A stretch of 53,204 nt of DNA from an uncultured Pelagibacteraceae bacterium (lineage in GTDB: Bacteria > Pseudomonadota > Alphaproteobacteria > Pelagibacterales > Pelagibacteraceae): contig CACEFI010000003.1 of assembly GCA_902558795.1 (NCBI GenBank), forward strand, positions 1-53,204. Direction: 5' to 3'. The position numbers were made by a program, and so were the translations under genes. Below are positions 9,889-21,840 of the stretch, piece after piece. The notes beneath the pieces were generated by a model. That model saw only the letters and a program-made list of their open reading frames with translations. It was not told the origin of the DNA and ran no database searches. Each line of letters starts with the position of its first letter. Within the stretch, counting starts at the first letter, position 1.

Positions 9889-10646
9889 TAAAAATAATTA
9901 GTTCTTTTTTTTATCTCATAAAATTTTTTATAACCAAAAGATGACAAATAATTATTTACTTCTTCAAAATTTTTTGTGAATATTTCAATTTGTAAAATAC
10001 ATTGATTTTTAATTATAGTGTTTTGAATACCTTTTAAAACATTTAGCTCATGTCCTTCAACATCTATTTTTATTGAAATTTTTTCATTTATAAATTTAAG
10101 ATAATTATCACCAATTTTAAAATCTGCAAAAAAAGTAAATCTTTTATCATATGAATCTTTTCCAATTACAGAAGAGCCTCCAGTTTGAGCATATCCAAAT
10201 TTTATCATTGATTGCATTTTGAGTTTTTTTGACTCATTAGATAAACCAAAATTTTCTAATTTAATTTTTTTTGATAAATCTAAATTCTTTTCTAATGTTT
10301 TAGAAAATTTATTATATGCCTCAATATTTGGTTCAAATGATAAAATTTTTATATTTGGTATTTCTTTTGAAATTTTAAGTGAATAGTACCCACAATTTGC
10401 ACCGACATCTAAAAAAAAATTAATTTTATTCAATTCAATTTGATTTATTAAGAAATCAATTTCTTGTTTTTCAAATTCCTGACTTAATATAATTTCTCTA
10501 TCAATTGGATCTAAAAAATCTAAAAACATCTCAAATTTATTCACCTTAAAATATCCTCTATTTTTTTTTAATATTTTTAAAATTCTTATTGATAAACTTG
10601 GTATTAATCTCTTGAGTATGGGTAATCTAATTAGTTTTGCAATCAT
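9873..10646 (-). CDS. FkbM-family SAM-dependent methyltransferase
   Basis: A 257-residue protein. The SAM-binding loop is FFLDVGANCGYYSLKI (about 97-112), followed by the acidic motif LSFEPNIEAYNKF and the FkbM hallmark IKIDVEGHELNVLKG (about 195-209). FkbM enzymes O-methylate polyketides, sugars or glycolipids. The acceptor here cannot be told. It stands alone between convergent and divergent neighbours and is very rich in Phe, Lys and Ile. With the GT4 gene at 202 it may belong to surface-glycan modification, but that is inference only. Confidence 0.85.
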   Translation of the reverse strand: MIAKLIRLPILKRLIPSLSIRILKILKKNRGYFKVNKFEMFLDFLDPIDREIILSQEFEKQEIDFLINQIELNKINFFLDVGANCGYYSLKISKEIPNIKILSFEPNIEAYNKFSKTLEKNLDLSKKIKLENFGLSNESKKLKMQSMIKFGYAQTGGSSVIGKDSYDKRFTFFADFKIGDNYLKFINEKISIKIDVEGHELNVLKGIQNTIIKNQCILQIEIFTKNFEEVNNYLSSFGYKKFYEIKKRTNYFYKNFI

Positions 10647-10764
10647 ATTAAGAATTCCAATCTTAACTTATGTAAGTTTAATGATATATAAATTTAAACA
10701 TATTAAATAAGCTTTATTTTACAAAGGATATTTAAGGACTTATTGATAATAATTGAATTATTAA

Positions 10765-12876
<2,112 letters not shown>

Positions 12877-12878
12877 TA

Positions 12879-14159
12879 ATGAAGTTCTTTGAAACTTCAA
12901 GGTATCATTTCTTTAAAAAATCAACTTATATAAGCTTAAGATGGATTGGTATTATAGGTCAATTAATATCAGTTAACTTTGTCTATTTTTTTTTAAATTT
13001 TAATTTTGACTTTATTATTTGTAATCTAGTTATATTCCTAGGTATTTTAAGTAATCTATTTTTAATTTTAATATACAAAAAAACACAATTATCAGATAGG
13101 TCAGCTTTTATTTTTTTAGTAATAGATATATTACAATTAGGTGCTTTACTTTATCTAACTGGAGGAGTTACAAATCCATTTGTTATCTTTTTATTGATAC
13201 CAAGTATATTTTCATCATCAAACCTAAGTTTTAAAACTAATTTTTTATTAGTATTTCTTACTATAATTATAATTTTTATACTTACATTTTACTCTTTAGA
13301 TTTACCGTCTCCAATAAGTGACCATTTTCATGTAAGTCCATATTATTTCTACGCAATTCCAATTGCTTTAATAATAGCTTTAATTTTTTTAAATTATTTG
13401 GCTATGTCATTTGGAACACAGTCTCGTTTAAGAAGAGAGGCATTAGCAAAAATGGAAGAAGTTATGGCCACTGAACATGAGCTTTTATCTTTAGGAGGTC
13501 AAGCCGCAGCAGCTGCTCATTCTCTTGGAACCCCTTTGTCTACTATCAAGATTATTGCTCATGATTTAGAGAAACAATTTAAAGATCAAGAAGATGTCAA
13601 AAAAGATGTTGAATTACTGTCTAGCCAGGTGGAAAGATGCAATGAAATTTTAAGAAGATTAACATTAAACCCAGTAGAGGAAGATGATTTTATTGATAAA
13701 GATCTTTCAATGAAAGATTATTTGAGCGAAATTATCTCTTCCTTTAAAGAAATTAGCACAAAAAAATTTATCTTTAATTATGATCAATTTTCAAATGTAA
13801 AAAAAATAACTAAATCTATAGAAATTGTTTACGGATTAAGAAATTTTATTGGAAATGCTAATAAATTTTCTAACGAAGCGATTTATATAAATTTGAAAAG
13901 TGATAGTGAAATAACAGAAATTACTATTGAGGATGATGGAAATGGCTATCCAAAAGACGTCTTATCAAAAATTGGGGAACCATATTTAAGAACAAAAGAT
14001 CCTATTGATAAGTCTAAAACAGGCTTAGGACTAGGTTTATTTATTGGAAAAACACTTTTAGAAAAAAATTTTGCATCTATCAATTGTAGAAACTCAAAAA
14101 CAAGAAGTGGGGCCGAAGTAGTTATTAAATGGAATAATAAAGATTTATTTAATATTTAG
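12879..14159 (+). CDS. regB: RegB/PrrB-type redox sensor histidine kinase
   Basis: A 426-residue inner-membrane kinase with about five to six hydrophobic segments in residues 20-180. The H-box is [16 protein letters not shown] with H214, the RegB/PrrB pattern. GGVTNPF (95-101) matches the motif linked to ubiquinone sensing in Reg[12 protein letters not shown] places Cys254 where the redox-active cysteine of Rhodobacter RegB is expected, from memory of the family. The ATPase domain has FIGNANKFS (N-box), EDDGNGYP and [15 protein letters not shown]. No response regulator is adjacent, so a RegA partner would be elsewhere. It overlaps the cobT 3' end by 4 nt. Confidence 0.82.
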   Translation: MKFFETSRYHFFKKSTYISLRWIGIIGQLISVNFVYFFLNFNFDFIICNLVIFLGILSNLFLILIYKKTQLSDRSAFIFLVIDILQLGALLYLTGGVTNPFVIFLLIPSIFSSSNLSFKTNFLLVFLTIIIIFILTFYSLDLPSPISDHFHVSPYYFYAIPIALIIALIFLNYLAMSFGTQSRLRREALAKMEEVMATEHELLSLGGQAAAAAHSLGTPLSTIKIIAHDLEKQFKDQEDVKKDVELLSSQVERCNEILRRLTLNPVEEDDFIDKDLSMKDYLSEIISSFKEISTKKFIFNYDQFSNVKKITKSIEIVYGLRNFIGNANKFSNEAIYINLKSDSEITEITIEDDGNGYPKDVLSKIGEPYLRTKDPIDKSKTGLGLGLFIGKTLLEKNFASINCRNSKTRSGAEVVIKWNNKDLFNI

Positions 14160-15955
14160 TGAAATTTCTTTTTAGTTTCAAATAATGAACTTAATTGCGA
14201 AATCATGACATCTCCCAATTCATTTACATCAGTGATCTTTATAGCTTTATTATAATATCTCGAAACATCATGACCAATACCAATTGCTAAAACCTCAATT
14301 TCAGTTTTGTTCTCTATAAATTTAACCATTTTCTTAAGATGTTTTTCTAAAAAATCCCCTGAGTTTACTGAAAGTGTCGAATCATCCACTGGTGCACCAT
14401 CAGAAATTACCATCATAATTTTTCTTTCTTCTTTTCTCTTCTTTAATCTATTGTATGCCCAAGAAATTGCCTCTCCATCAATATTCTCTTTTAATAAGCC
14501 TTCTTTCAACATTAGTCCTAAATTATTTTTAGCTTGTCTCCAATGAGTATCAGCCCCTTTATAAACTATATGTCTTAAATCATTTAATCTTCCAGGATTT
14601 TTAGGTTTTGAATTTTTATTCCAAAACTCTCTACTTTGGCCACCTTTCCAATTCTTTGTTGTAAACCCTAAAATCTCAACTTTGACAGAGCATCTTTCTA
14701 AAGTTCTAGATAATATATCTGCACATATTGCAGCTATTGTTATGGGTCTTCCTCTCATAGATCCAGAATTATCAATCAATAAAGTTACAATTGTATCTTT
14801 AAAATCTAAATCTTTTTCTTTTTTAAATGACAGTGAATTATATGGATCCATAATAATTCTTGGTAGCTTTGAACTATCAAGTAACCCTTCTTCTAAATCA
14901 AAATCCCAAGCTCTATTTTGTTTTGCTAGTAATTGTCTCTGAAGTTTATTTGCAAGCTTAGTTATTACGTCCTGAAATCCTACTAATTGTTGGTCCAATG
15001 TTCTGCGAAGTTTTGCTGCTTCATCTGCATTCTCCAATTTTTCAGCTTTTGTTACTTCATCGAATTGAGTTGTAAAAATTTTGTAATCTAAGTTAATATT
15101 CTCAAGAGTTTTTTGAACAATTTGTTCTGAACTTTGTTCATCTGATTCAGTGTCTGCAAGTTGTTCATCTAGATTAAACTCATCAACATTATAATCAGCA
15201 TCTAAACTGGCTTCAGTTGCTTGATCATTATTTTCATCTTTTTCATCTTCTTTATCATTGTCTTGATCATCATTTGAGGGATTGTCTTGTCCTTGATCTT
15301 GATTTTCTTCACTTTTTTCTTCATCTTCCTCGCTTTGAAAAATATCCATTTCTTCTAAAATTTGTGAGAATCTTGTGCTGTAGTTATCTTGACTCTCTAG
15401 GTTGTCTTGTAAAAAATTTTTATGTTTTTCTATTGATTGTTCAAAATCTTGCTCCCAAAAATTTAGCATTTTTGTTGTTAAAGGGTTTAACTCTATTTGA
15501 TGAAAATTTTTAAGCATGTACAACTCAAATGCTTCTGTCACAGACACATCTTCTTTAGTTTTTAATTGGTCTTTTCTTTTGGTATTAATTATATGTGAGT
15601 AGTTCTGTTGAAAATTTTTTTCGATCCCTTTTAGCATTTTACCACCTAATGCTTCATATCTTATTTTTTCAGCAATGTTATATAAAGATCTTGATGAAGT
15701 GTTAGAGGGAAGATTTTTTTTATAAATTGTTTCATCAGAAAATCTTTTTTTTAGAGCAGATGAATCTGTTTCAGCACGTAATTTAATAAAATCACTTGGT
15801 TTAGTCAGATCGTCAATTTGTATTGAGTCAGTATCTTTTTTTTTATCATGTTCTGATGATTTATCTTTTAAATCAAAATCGTCAGAAATTACTTTTGCTG
15901 TTGAAGTTAGTGCAAGTCTTAATTTTTCTTTTAAGCTAGCAATTTTATCACTCAT
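14156..15955 (-). CDS. cobT: CobT-like protein: VWA/MIDAS subunit of a cobaltochelatase-type AAA+ machine
   Basis: A 599-residue protein. The N-terminal helical region is followed by a strongly acidic Asp/Glu/Gln/Asn tract (about 203-277) and a C-terminal von Willebrand A domain. The VWA metal site shows DNSGSMRG (D395, S397, S399), then [10 protein letters not shown] and [14 protein letters not shown]. In aerobic B12 synthesis CobT works with CobS and CobN to insert cobalt into hydrogenobyrinic acid diamide. It starts directly after cobS, so both are co-expressed. No cobN or other cobalamin gene is in this window. SAR11 cells are reported not to make B12 de novo, so the real client may differ. 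Confidence 0.85.
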   Translation of the reverse strand: MSDKIASLKEKLRLALTSTAKVISDDFDLKDKSSEHDKKKDTDSIQIDDLTKPSDFIKLRAETDSSALKKRFSDETIYKKNLPSNTSSRSLYNIAEKIRYEALGGKMLKGIEKNFQQNYSHIINTKRKDQLKTKEDVSVTEAFELYMLKNFHQIELNPLTTKMLNFWEQDFEQSIEKHKNFLQDNLESQDNYSTRFSQILEEMDIFQSEEDEEKSEENQDQGQDNPSNDDQDNDKEDEKDENNDQATEASLDADYNVDEFNLDEQLADTESDEQSSEQIVQKTLENINLDYKIFTTQFDEVTKAEKLENADEAAKLRRTLDQQLVGFQDVITKLANKLQRQLLAKQNRAWDFDLEEGLLDSSKLPRIIMDPYNSLSFKKEKDLDFKDTIVTLLIDNSGSMRGRPITIAAICADILSRTLERCSVKVEILGFTTKNWKGGQSREFWNKNSKPKNPGRLNDLRHIVYKGADTHWRQAKNNLGLMLKEGLLKENIDGEAISWAYNRLKKRKEERKIMMVISDGAPVDDSTLSVNSGDFLEKHLKKMVKFIENKTEIEVLAIGIGHDVSRYYNKAIKITDVNELGDVMISQLSSLFETKKKFH

Positions 15956-16930
15956 TTAAATTTGAATATTCATCAATGACTCTGGCAACTCCTCACCAAA
16001 ACATCTTTGATAATATTCAGCGATAGTATTTTTTTCAATTTCATCACACTTGTTAAGAAATGTTACTCTAAAAGCGTAACCTGTATCTTTAAAAATTTCT
16101 GAGTTTTCTGCCCAATGCAAAACTGTTCTAGGACTCATTACTGTTGAAATATCACCTGCAATAAAACCTTTTCTAGTTAATGAGGCAACTTTTATCATGT
16201 TGGCAACTTTTTCTTTGCCTTTAGTGTTATTTAGATTTTTATTTTTTGCTAAAACAATATCTAATTCTCTTTCAAGACTTAGATAGTTTAGAGTAGTTAC
16301 AATATTCCATCTGTCCATCTGTCCTTGATTTATTTGCTGAGTTCCATGGTAAAGACCTGTGGTATCACCTAATCCTACAGTATTTGACGTAGCAAATAAT
16401 CTAAAAAATTTATTTTGTTTAATTACTTTATTTTTATCAAGAAGAGTAAAGTTACCCTCTGCTTCCAAAACTCTTTGAATTACAAACATTACATCCGGTC
16501 TACCAGCATCATATTCATCGAAAACAAGTGCTACCGGATTTTGTATCGACCAAGGCAAAATACCTTCATTAAATTGAGTGACTTGCTTTCCGTCTTTAAG
16601 AACTATTGCATCTTTTCCTATCAAATCTATTCTGCTTACATGGCTATCCAAATTTACACGAATACAAGGCCAGTTTAATCTCGCAGCGATTTGCTCTATA
16701 TGAGTTGATTTTCCTGTACCATGATATCCTTGGACCAAGACTCTTTTGTTATGGGCAAATCCAGATATTATTGCCATCGTAGTGTCTCTATCAAATTTAT
16801 AACTTTTATCTATCTCAGGTACATATTCATTTTTTTTTGAAAATGCATCAACTTCCATTTCTGAGTCGATTCCAAAAGTTTGTTTTAATGAAACTTTTAT
16901 ATCTGGCTGAATATTAAGATTTGGTGTCAA
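15956..16930 (-). CDS. cobS: CobS-like MoxR-group AAA+ ATPase
   Basis: A 324-residue AAA+ protein. The N-terminus has the CobS-type leader ([18 protein letters not shown]). Walker A is GYHGTGKST (68-76), Walker B is VFDEYDAG (136-143), sensor 1 is [12 protein letters not shown], and an arginine-finger region appears as [11 protein letters not shown]. CobS hexamers partner the CobT VWA subunit to drive chelation. The start overlaps the J-domain gene by 17 nt and the end abuts cobT, so the three form a tight operon. A chelatase or more general MoxR/VWA chaperone role is equally compatible with the sequence. Confidence 0.88.
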   Translation of the reverse strand: MTPNLNIQPDIKVSLKQTFGIDSEMEVDAFSKKNEYVPEIDKSYKFDRDTTMAIISGFAHNKRVLVQGYHGTGKSTHIEQIAARLNWPCIRVNLDSHVSRIDLIGKDAIVLKDGKQVTQFNEGILPWSIQNPVALVFDEYDAGRPDVMFVIQRVLEAEGNFTLLDKNKVIKQNKFFRLFATSNTVGLGDTTGLYHGTQQINQGQMDRWNIVTTLNYLSLERELDIVLAKNKNLNNTKGKEKVANMIKVASLTRKGFIAGDISTVMSPRTVLHWAENSEIFKDTGYAFRVTFLNKCDEIEKNTIAEYYQRCFGEELPESLMNIQI

Positions 16931-17447
16931 TTTTATCTCTATAAGTATTTTTAAGTTGTGTGTAAGCTAATGTTATTAATTTTAGTTTTTCCTCATATTT
17001 TTTGTTACCGGCATTTATATCTGGGTGATATTTTTTGACAAGCAATTTGAACTTATCTTGGACTTTTTCCCACTTCAATCCTACTGAAACTCCCAATATA
17101 CCGAAGGCTTTGATGTCTTTATGATTAAATTTAAATTGACGCATATGATTATATTCGCCATTAATTTTATCTTTATCTAATTCATCTCTTAAAGTGTTAT
17201 TCCAAAGAACTTTAAAAAAATTATCAGAAGAGCTAAAACTTTGTGTTGGTTTGTGCCAAATCATATCTGATTTTAAGAAGTTTAAAACTTGGTCGTCGTT
17301 CATTCCTGAAAAATAATTCCAATTTTTATTAAATTCTTTAACATGTTCTAAGCAAAGCATTCTATATTTTTTACTATTATCTTTTTCTACTGGAGCCTTA
17401 TATTGACCAATTTCATTACAATTATTCCAGTCGCAAATATTTTTCAT
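16914..17447 (-). CDS. J-domain (DnaJ-like) co-chaperone with N-terminal Cys motif
   Basis: A 177-residue protein. A C-terminal J-domain carries the essential HPD (141-143, in [13 protein letters not shown]) within [16 protein letters not shown]. The N-terminal half has C5, C10, C32 and H35 ([10 protein letters not shown] and [11 protein letters not shown]), a possible small metal site, which is a pattern I associate with the alphaproteobacterial J-protein found beside cobS and bolA. It would stimulate a DnaK-type ATPase. It is the first gene of the J-cobS-cobT operon and is divergent from bolA with only 21 nt between start codons. Confidence 0.85.
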   Translation of the reverse strand: MKNICDWNNCNEIGQYKAPVEKDNSKKYRMLCLEHVKEFNKNWNYFSGMNDDQVLNFLKSDMIWHKPTQSFSSSDNFFKVLWNNTLRDELDKDKINGEYNHMRQFKFNHKDIKAFGILGVSVGLKWEKVQDKFKLLVKKYHPDINAGNKKYEEKLKLITLAYTQLKNTYRDKIDTKS

Positions 17448-17468
17448 GATGTATAATAGATTTAGTTT

Positions 17469-17729
17469 ATGGATATAAATGAGTTAATTGCAATTGTAAA
17501 AAAAAAACTTATAGATCAAATTGATATTGAGAGTATTGAAATAGAAGATAAGTCTTTTCTTCATAAAAATCATGCTGGCAATCAAGAGGGCAGATATCAT
17601 TTGAAAATCATTTTGAGTTCTAATGAATTAAAGGTTTTAAGTAGAATTGAAAGTAATAAAAAAATTTATAAAATTTTGGATAAAGAATTGAAGGAGTATA
17701 TACACTCAATACAAATTTTAATTACTTAG
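17469..17729 (+). CDS. BolA/IbaG family protein
   Basis: A small 86-residue protein of the class II KH-like BolA fold. It shows an N-terminal helix, SIEIEDKSFLHKNHAGNQEG with the conserved His-Ala-Gly (BolA HxxH-like region), YHLKIILSS, and the helix KIYKILDKELKEYIHSI. BolA proteins pair with monothiol glutaredoxins in Fe-S handling and stress responses. It is divergent from the J-domain gene and its last 12 nt overlap the convergent aroB end. No glutaredoxin gene is adjacent here. Confidence 0.85.
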   Translation: MDINELIAIVKKKLIDQIDIESIEIEDKSFLHKNHAGNQEGRYHLKIILSSNELKVLSRIESNKKIYKILDKELKEYIHSIQILIT

Positions 17730-18821
17730 TTCATTTTTTAAAAATAAATTTAGAGAACTCTTACTAAATTGTTTATTTATTATTGTTAAACCAATTTTTT
17801 TTAAAAGTATCAAGTTAATCATACTAGAATTATTTTTTTTATCATTACTCATGTATTCTAATATCTTTTTTATATCTTTAATTGCAAAATATTTTGAAAG
17901 CTTATTAGGTAATCGGGAGTTATTCATGTGTTTGATAATTGAATTATAGTTCGATTTATTTAAAAATTTTTTTTTTAAACTAAACTTTAAAGCAGTATTC
18001 ATACCTAAAATGACTGCCTCACCATGATTTAGTTTCTTGGAGTATTTAAGAGTTGCTTCAAATGCATGCGCAAAAGTATGTCCAAAATTAAGTGTTTTTC
18101 TTAAACCAATTTCCATCTCATCTTTTTCAACAATCATCTTTTTTATTTTACAGCTTTCAAAAATTGATTTTTCGATAAATGGAGATTGAAGATTTAAAAT
18201 CTTATCAATATTTTTGTCTAAATATTTATATAGATTTTTATTTGAAATAATTGAATGTTTCAAAATTTCAGCATATCCACAAATAATTTCTCTTTGAGGC
18301 AATGTATTTAAAAAATTTGTGTCACTAATAACAATCCTAGGTTGGTAGAAACTGCCAATTAAATTTTTACCATGTTTAGTATTTATTCCAGTTTTGCCAC
18401 CAATAGAAGAGTCTACTTGAGACAACAATGTTGTTGGAATATTGATAAAGTTTAGTCCTCTTTTAAACAGACTTGCTGCAAAAGCGGATATATCTCCAGT
18501 AATGCCTCCACCAATTGCTATCAAGCAATCACTTCTTGAAAAATTATTATTAAGCAAAATATCTAAGATTATATTAACATTTTTTTGATCTTTATTCTTT
18601 TCGCTTGCATCGAAATAATAAGTTATTTTTTTTTTGAGAATTTTGCTATTTAGTTTATTAACCATTTTTTTTGGAACATTTTTATCAATCACAAGTAAGT
18701 ATCTATCAAATTTCAAATTATACTTTTGAGATATTTTAACAAAATTTGAAATTATATTTGGTCCAATAATTATCGGATATCTTTTAGTTACCCTATTAAT
18801 TTGGATATTAATTTGTTTCAT
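17718..18821 (-). CDS. aroB: 3-dehydroquinate synthase
   Basis: Second step of the shikimate pathway, converting DAHP to 3-dehydroquinate with NAD and a divalent metal. It is 367 residues, the standard size. Motifs include DCLIAIGGGITGDISAFAA (NAD loop), NIPTTLLSQVDSSIGGKTGIN, and the metal-site region LRKTLNFGHTFAHAFEA with HGEAVILGM. Its start overlaps the aroK end by 14 nt on the same strand. aroA (EPSP synthase) is at the far right end of this window. Confidence 0.95.
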   Translation of the reverse strand: MKQINIQINRVTKRYPIIIGPNIISNFVKISQKYNLKFDRYLLVIDKNVPKKMVNKLNSKILKKKITYYFDASEKNKDQKNVNIILDILLNNNFSRSDCLIAIGGGITGDISAFAASLFKRGLNFINIPTTLLSQVDSSIGGKTGINTKHGKNLIGSFYQPRIVISDTNFLNTLPQREIICGYAEILKHSIISNKNLYKYLDKNIDKILNLQSPFIEKSIFESCKIKKMIVEKDEMEIGLRKTLNFGHTFAHAFEATLKYSKKLNHGEAVILGMNTALKFSLKKKFLNKSNYNSIIKHMNNSRLPNKLSKYFAIKDIKKILEYMSNDKKNNSSMINLILLKKIGLTIINKQFSKSSLNLFLKNELSN

Positions 18822-19320
18822 AAATTTTTAATATTTTTTTAACGATTTCATTTTTTGAAAATTTATCACATTTAATTTCATATAAAGCTTTAGAGTAAAT
18901 GTTAGATCGTTTTTTTATTAAATCAATCAATTCATTTTCTGTCGCATTAAAAGCAATAGGTCTTTTTTTACTATTTTTAATTCTATTTACTAGGATTTTG
19001 ATATCCCAGTTTAACCAAAAAGAGATATGGTTTTTTATTATTTCTTTTCTGATTATTTTGTTTACAAATGCTCCTCCACCCAGCGACACTACAACAGAAT
19101 TAATTTTGAGTATTTTAAGTGTAATTTTTTCTTCATATTTTCTGAAATAATCCTCACCTTTTGTTTCAAATATTTTTGAAATAGTTAAGCCTAATTCCCT
19201 CTCAATTTCTTTATCTACATCTATAAAATCTAATTTTAATTTTTTTGCTACTAACGAACCAATAGAACTCTTTCCAGATCCCATCATGCCTAAAAATACG
19301 AGATTTTCTTTTGATTTCAT
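18808..19320 (-). CDS. aroK: shikimate kinase
   Basis: Phosphorylates shikimate at the 3-OH. I chose the ATG at 19320 (170 residues) rather than one 63 nt upstream, because the protein then begins just before the first beta strand, as in the family, and the longer form would overlap the divergent gene at 19378. Walker A is GMMGSGKSS (11-19). Substrate-site patterns are FIDVDKEIERELGLTI, EDYFRKYEEKI and VSLGGGAF. The lid region has KNSKKRPI. It is coupled to aroB by a 14-nt overlap. Confidence 0.93.
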   Translation of the reverse strand: MKSKENLVFLGMMGSGKSSIGSLVAKKLKLDFIDVDKEIERELGLTISKIFETKGEDYFRKYEEKITLKILKINSVVVSLGGGAFVNKIIRKEIIKNHISFWLNWDIKILVNRIKNSKKRPIAFNATENELIDLIKKRSNIYSKALYEIKCDKFSKNEIVKKILKIYETN

Positions 19321-19377
19321 AAGTTTCTTTATTGAAAAAACACAAATATGTCTTAATTTGAAATTAACTAAAGTTAT

Positions 19378-19560
19378 ATGCAATTTACTAAAAATACAAG
19401 TTCAGGCAAAACTAATATCATTGCTATAATTATCAAATCATTAATTGGTCTTGTAGTTATTTTGGCACTTGTTTTTTTTATAAATAAAGTCGATTTTCCA
19501 GCTCCCAAAAAAGAAATAGAAAAAATTATCCCAAATGAAAATTTTAAAATTGTTAAATAA
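19378..19560 (+). CDS. small single-pass membrane protein, unknown function
   Basis: A 60-residue open frame with a polar N-terminus, one clear transmembrane helix (about 14-37, IIAIIIKSLIGLVVILALVF) and a short charged C-terminal tail. It starts 57 nt from divergent aroK and its last 26 nt overlap the next gene in another frame. I do not recognise the family. Its position and overlap suggest co-expression with the secreted protein that follows. Confidence 0.65.
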   Translation: MQFTKNTSSGKTNIIAIIIKSLIGLVVILALVFFINKVDFPAPKKEIEKIIPNENFKIVK

Positions 19561-21298
19561 GAAAAATTTATCAATTATAATTTTTTCTTTACTAATAACT
19601 TCGTCTCTATTTGCAGAAGATAAGCCTGTTGATATTTGGGATATTAAAAAAGAAGAAGTTGATACTATTTCTGAAGAAAATTTATCAGACGAAAATAAAC
19701 AAAAAATATCTGAAAATAGTATTTATAAAATGCAATCAGATAAAAAAGAAGACTCTATAAAACAAGATGCAGACCTAACATCAAAAACAATCAAAATTGC
19801 AGGATTATATGATCCTCAAGATTATGGTTTGAGTATTAATATGTGGTCAAATTCAGATGGCCTAACATTAAAAAAACTTTTAAATAACATTGATAAATAC
19901 GATCTTTCAAAAGATGCTTCTGAAATTCTTAATATTTCTTTGCTAACGAATGCTTATTATCCAAATCAGAATATTACTGATCAGGAATTTCTTAAATATA
20001 AAACGAAGTGGCTTATTAAAAACTCCGACCTAGATTTAATTGAAGAATATCTTATTAAAAATCAAGTCACCAATCTTCACCCAGAGCTAATGAGATATAT
20101 GGTTGATAGATATTTATCTCAATCAGACATTAAGAGGTCATGTGAAATTTTCTCTAAGATTAAAGAGCCTTTAGAAGACGAGTATTTATCAAAATTTAAT
20201 TTATATTGCCTAATTAACTATGGAAAAAATGAGGAAGCTCAATTAATTTTAGATTTAAAAAAAGAATTAGGTTTCTTAGATGAATATTTTGAAAATAAAA
20301 TAAATTATCTATTTGGATATGTAGATGAAGCAAATAAAGAAATTTCTGAAAATTCTATTTTAGATTTTCATTTAGCGCATAGAACAAATCCTGAATTTAA
20401 ATTTGAACCAAATAAAGATACACCCAAGTTAATTTGGAAGTATTTATCATCTTCTAATTTGTTATATAGAATTCAAGATTTGGAGATTACTGATATAGAT
20501 AAAATTTCAACTATTGAAAAAGCAACTCATGATAAAAATTATTCTGAAGAAGAGTTGTTTGAGTTTTATAAGAGATTTCAGTTTAATATAAATCAATTAT
20601 TAAATACTAAAGAATCTTATAAATCTCTATCCTCCATTGAAGGCAAAGCTTTAGTTTATCAAAGATTGCTTTTGGCCGAGGAACCAAAACTAAAATTGGA
20701 ATTAATGAAAATTTTGAAAGATATCTTTAAATCAGAGGGTATTGAGGATGCTTTTGATGAAGAGCTTAGAAAATCTTTAAAACAAATTGAAATAACAGAT
20801 GTACCATCTAATTTTACTACATTTTATAATCAGTATATAAAAAATGATGAAATTATTAATAAAAAGATCAAATATAATAATAAAATATTACACCAATCTA
20901 AACTGGTAAATTATTTTAATGGAGATTATGCAAAATCAAAAATTGAAGAAGATCTTGATAAATTTTTGAAAAAAATAAAAAAAGATAAAAAATATTCTTT
21001 ATCTAAAAAGGATATAATTTTTCTTGAGGCTTTAAAATCTGATGGAATAAAAATTTCAAAAAAATATGAAAATCTCTATAAAGTTAACAAATCAGAGATG
21101 CCTTCAGATATTCAGAAAATGGTTAATAATAAAGAAATTGGAGCAGCATTACTCAGAATTATAGAGGTTATTGGGCCGGAGAAAATTGAGGATATAGATG
21201 ATGATACAGTTTATTTTATAATAAACACACTGAACCAATTAAATACTGACTCAATTAGGAATAAACTTTTATTAAAAGTTCTTCCTTTAAAAGTTTAG
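19535..21298 (+). CDS. secreted or periplasmic protein of unknown function, helical
   Basis: 587 residues. A signal peptide is clear: basic start, hydrophobic core SIIIFSLLITSSLF, likely cleavage after Ala27 (LFA-ED). The mature part is acidic and predicted mostly helical, with repeated Leu/Asn-rich helix pairs (for example LIEEYLIKN, MRYMVDRYLSQS, CEIFSKIKEP) resembling TPR-like solenoids. No catalytic motif is visible. It sits just before def-fmt-truA and overlaps the small membrane protein before it. A scaffold role in the cell envelope is a guess. Confidence 0.75.
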   Translation: MKILKLLNKKNLSIIIFSLLITSSLFAEDKPVDIWDIKKEEVDTISEENLSDENKQKISENSIYKMQSDKKEDSIKQDADLTSKTIKIAGLYDPQDYGLSINMWSNSDGLTLKKLLNNIDKYDLSKDASEILNISLLTNAYYPNQNITDQEFLKYKTKWLIKNSDLDLIEEYLIKNQVTNLHPELMRYMVDRYLSQSDIKRSCEIFSKIKEPLEDEYLSKFNLYCLINYGKNEEAQLILDLKKELGFLDEYFENKINYLFGYVDEANKEISENSILDFHLAHRTNPEFKFEPNKDTPKLIWKYLSSSNLLYRIQDLEITDIDKISTIEKATHDKNYSEEELFEFYKRFQFNINQLLNTKESYKSLSSIEGKALVYQRLLLAEEPKLKLELMKILKDIFKSEGIEDAFDEELRKSLKQIEITDVPSNFTTFYNQYIKNDEIINKKIKYNNKILHQSKLVNYFNGDYAKSKIEEDLDKFLKKIKKDKKYSLSKKDIIFLEALKSDGIKISKKYENLYKVNKSEMPSDIQKMVNNKEIGAALLRIIEVIGPEKIEDIDDDTVYFIINTLNQLNTDSIRNKLLLKVLPLKV

Positions 21299-21321
21299 AA
21301 ATTATAATAAAATAATTATTG

Positions 21322-21837
21322 ATGGCTGTTAAAACTATAATCACAGAACCAAATAAATTGCTAAGACAGATTTCAAAACCTGTTGAAAATGTTGGTAAAG
21401 AAGAACAACAACTCATGAATGATATGTTGGACACAATGTATCAAGCTAATGGTATAGGTCTAGCGGCAATTCAAATTGGTATCCCAAAAAGAATTGTAGT
21501 TATGGATATAGCTAAAGATGGAAAAAAAGAACCTAGATATTTTGTAAATCCAGTCATTTTGAATAAAGATCCAATTAAAAACACACATGAAGAAGGATGT
21601 TTGTCAGTTCCAGAACAATTTGCAGAAATAGATAGACCAAGTAAATGTGATGTGGAGTACCTTGATTATAATGGAAAAAAACAATTATTAAAAGCTGATG
21701 GTTTGCTTGCAACATGCATTCAACATGAAATGGATCATTTAGAAGGAATATTATTTATTGATTACCTCTCAAAATTAAAAAAATCAATGATTATAAAAAA
21801 GCTATCTAAATTAAAATCAAATACCGCAGTCCTTTAA
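21322..21837 (+). CDS. def: peptide deformylase
   Basis: Removes the N-formyl group from nascent proteins. It is 171 residues when started at ATG 21322; an in-frame TTG one codon earlier is unlikely. All three motifs are canonical: NGIGLAAIQIG (43-53), EGCLSVP with metal ligand Cys93, and QHEMDHLEG with H135, E136 and H139. It directly precedes fmt, so the enzyme that adds the formyl group and the one that removes it are made together. Confidence 0.97.
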   Translation: MAVKTIITEPNKLLRQISKPVENVGKEEQQLMNDMLDTMYQANGIGLAAIQIGIPKRIVVMDIAKDGKKEPRYFVNPVILNKDPIKNTHEEGCLSVPEQFAEIDRPSKCDVEYLDYNGKKQLLKADGLLATCIQHEMDHLEGILFIDYLSKLKKSMIIKKLSKLKSNTAVL

Positions 21838-21840
21838 TTG

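Noticed and set aside
15217..15513. His/Leu/Phe-rich 98-codon frame opposite cobT
   Set aside because: It is the antisense image of the Asp/Glu/Gln-rich acidic tract of CobT; the composition follows from that.
19321..19383. Longer aroK start 63 nt upstream
   Set aside because: It adds 21 residues without family match and overlaps the divergent gene start at 19378.
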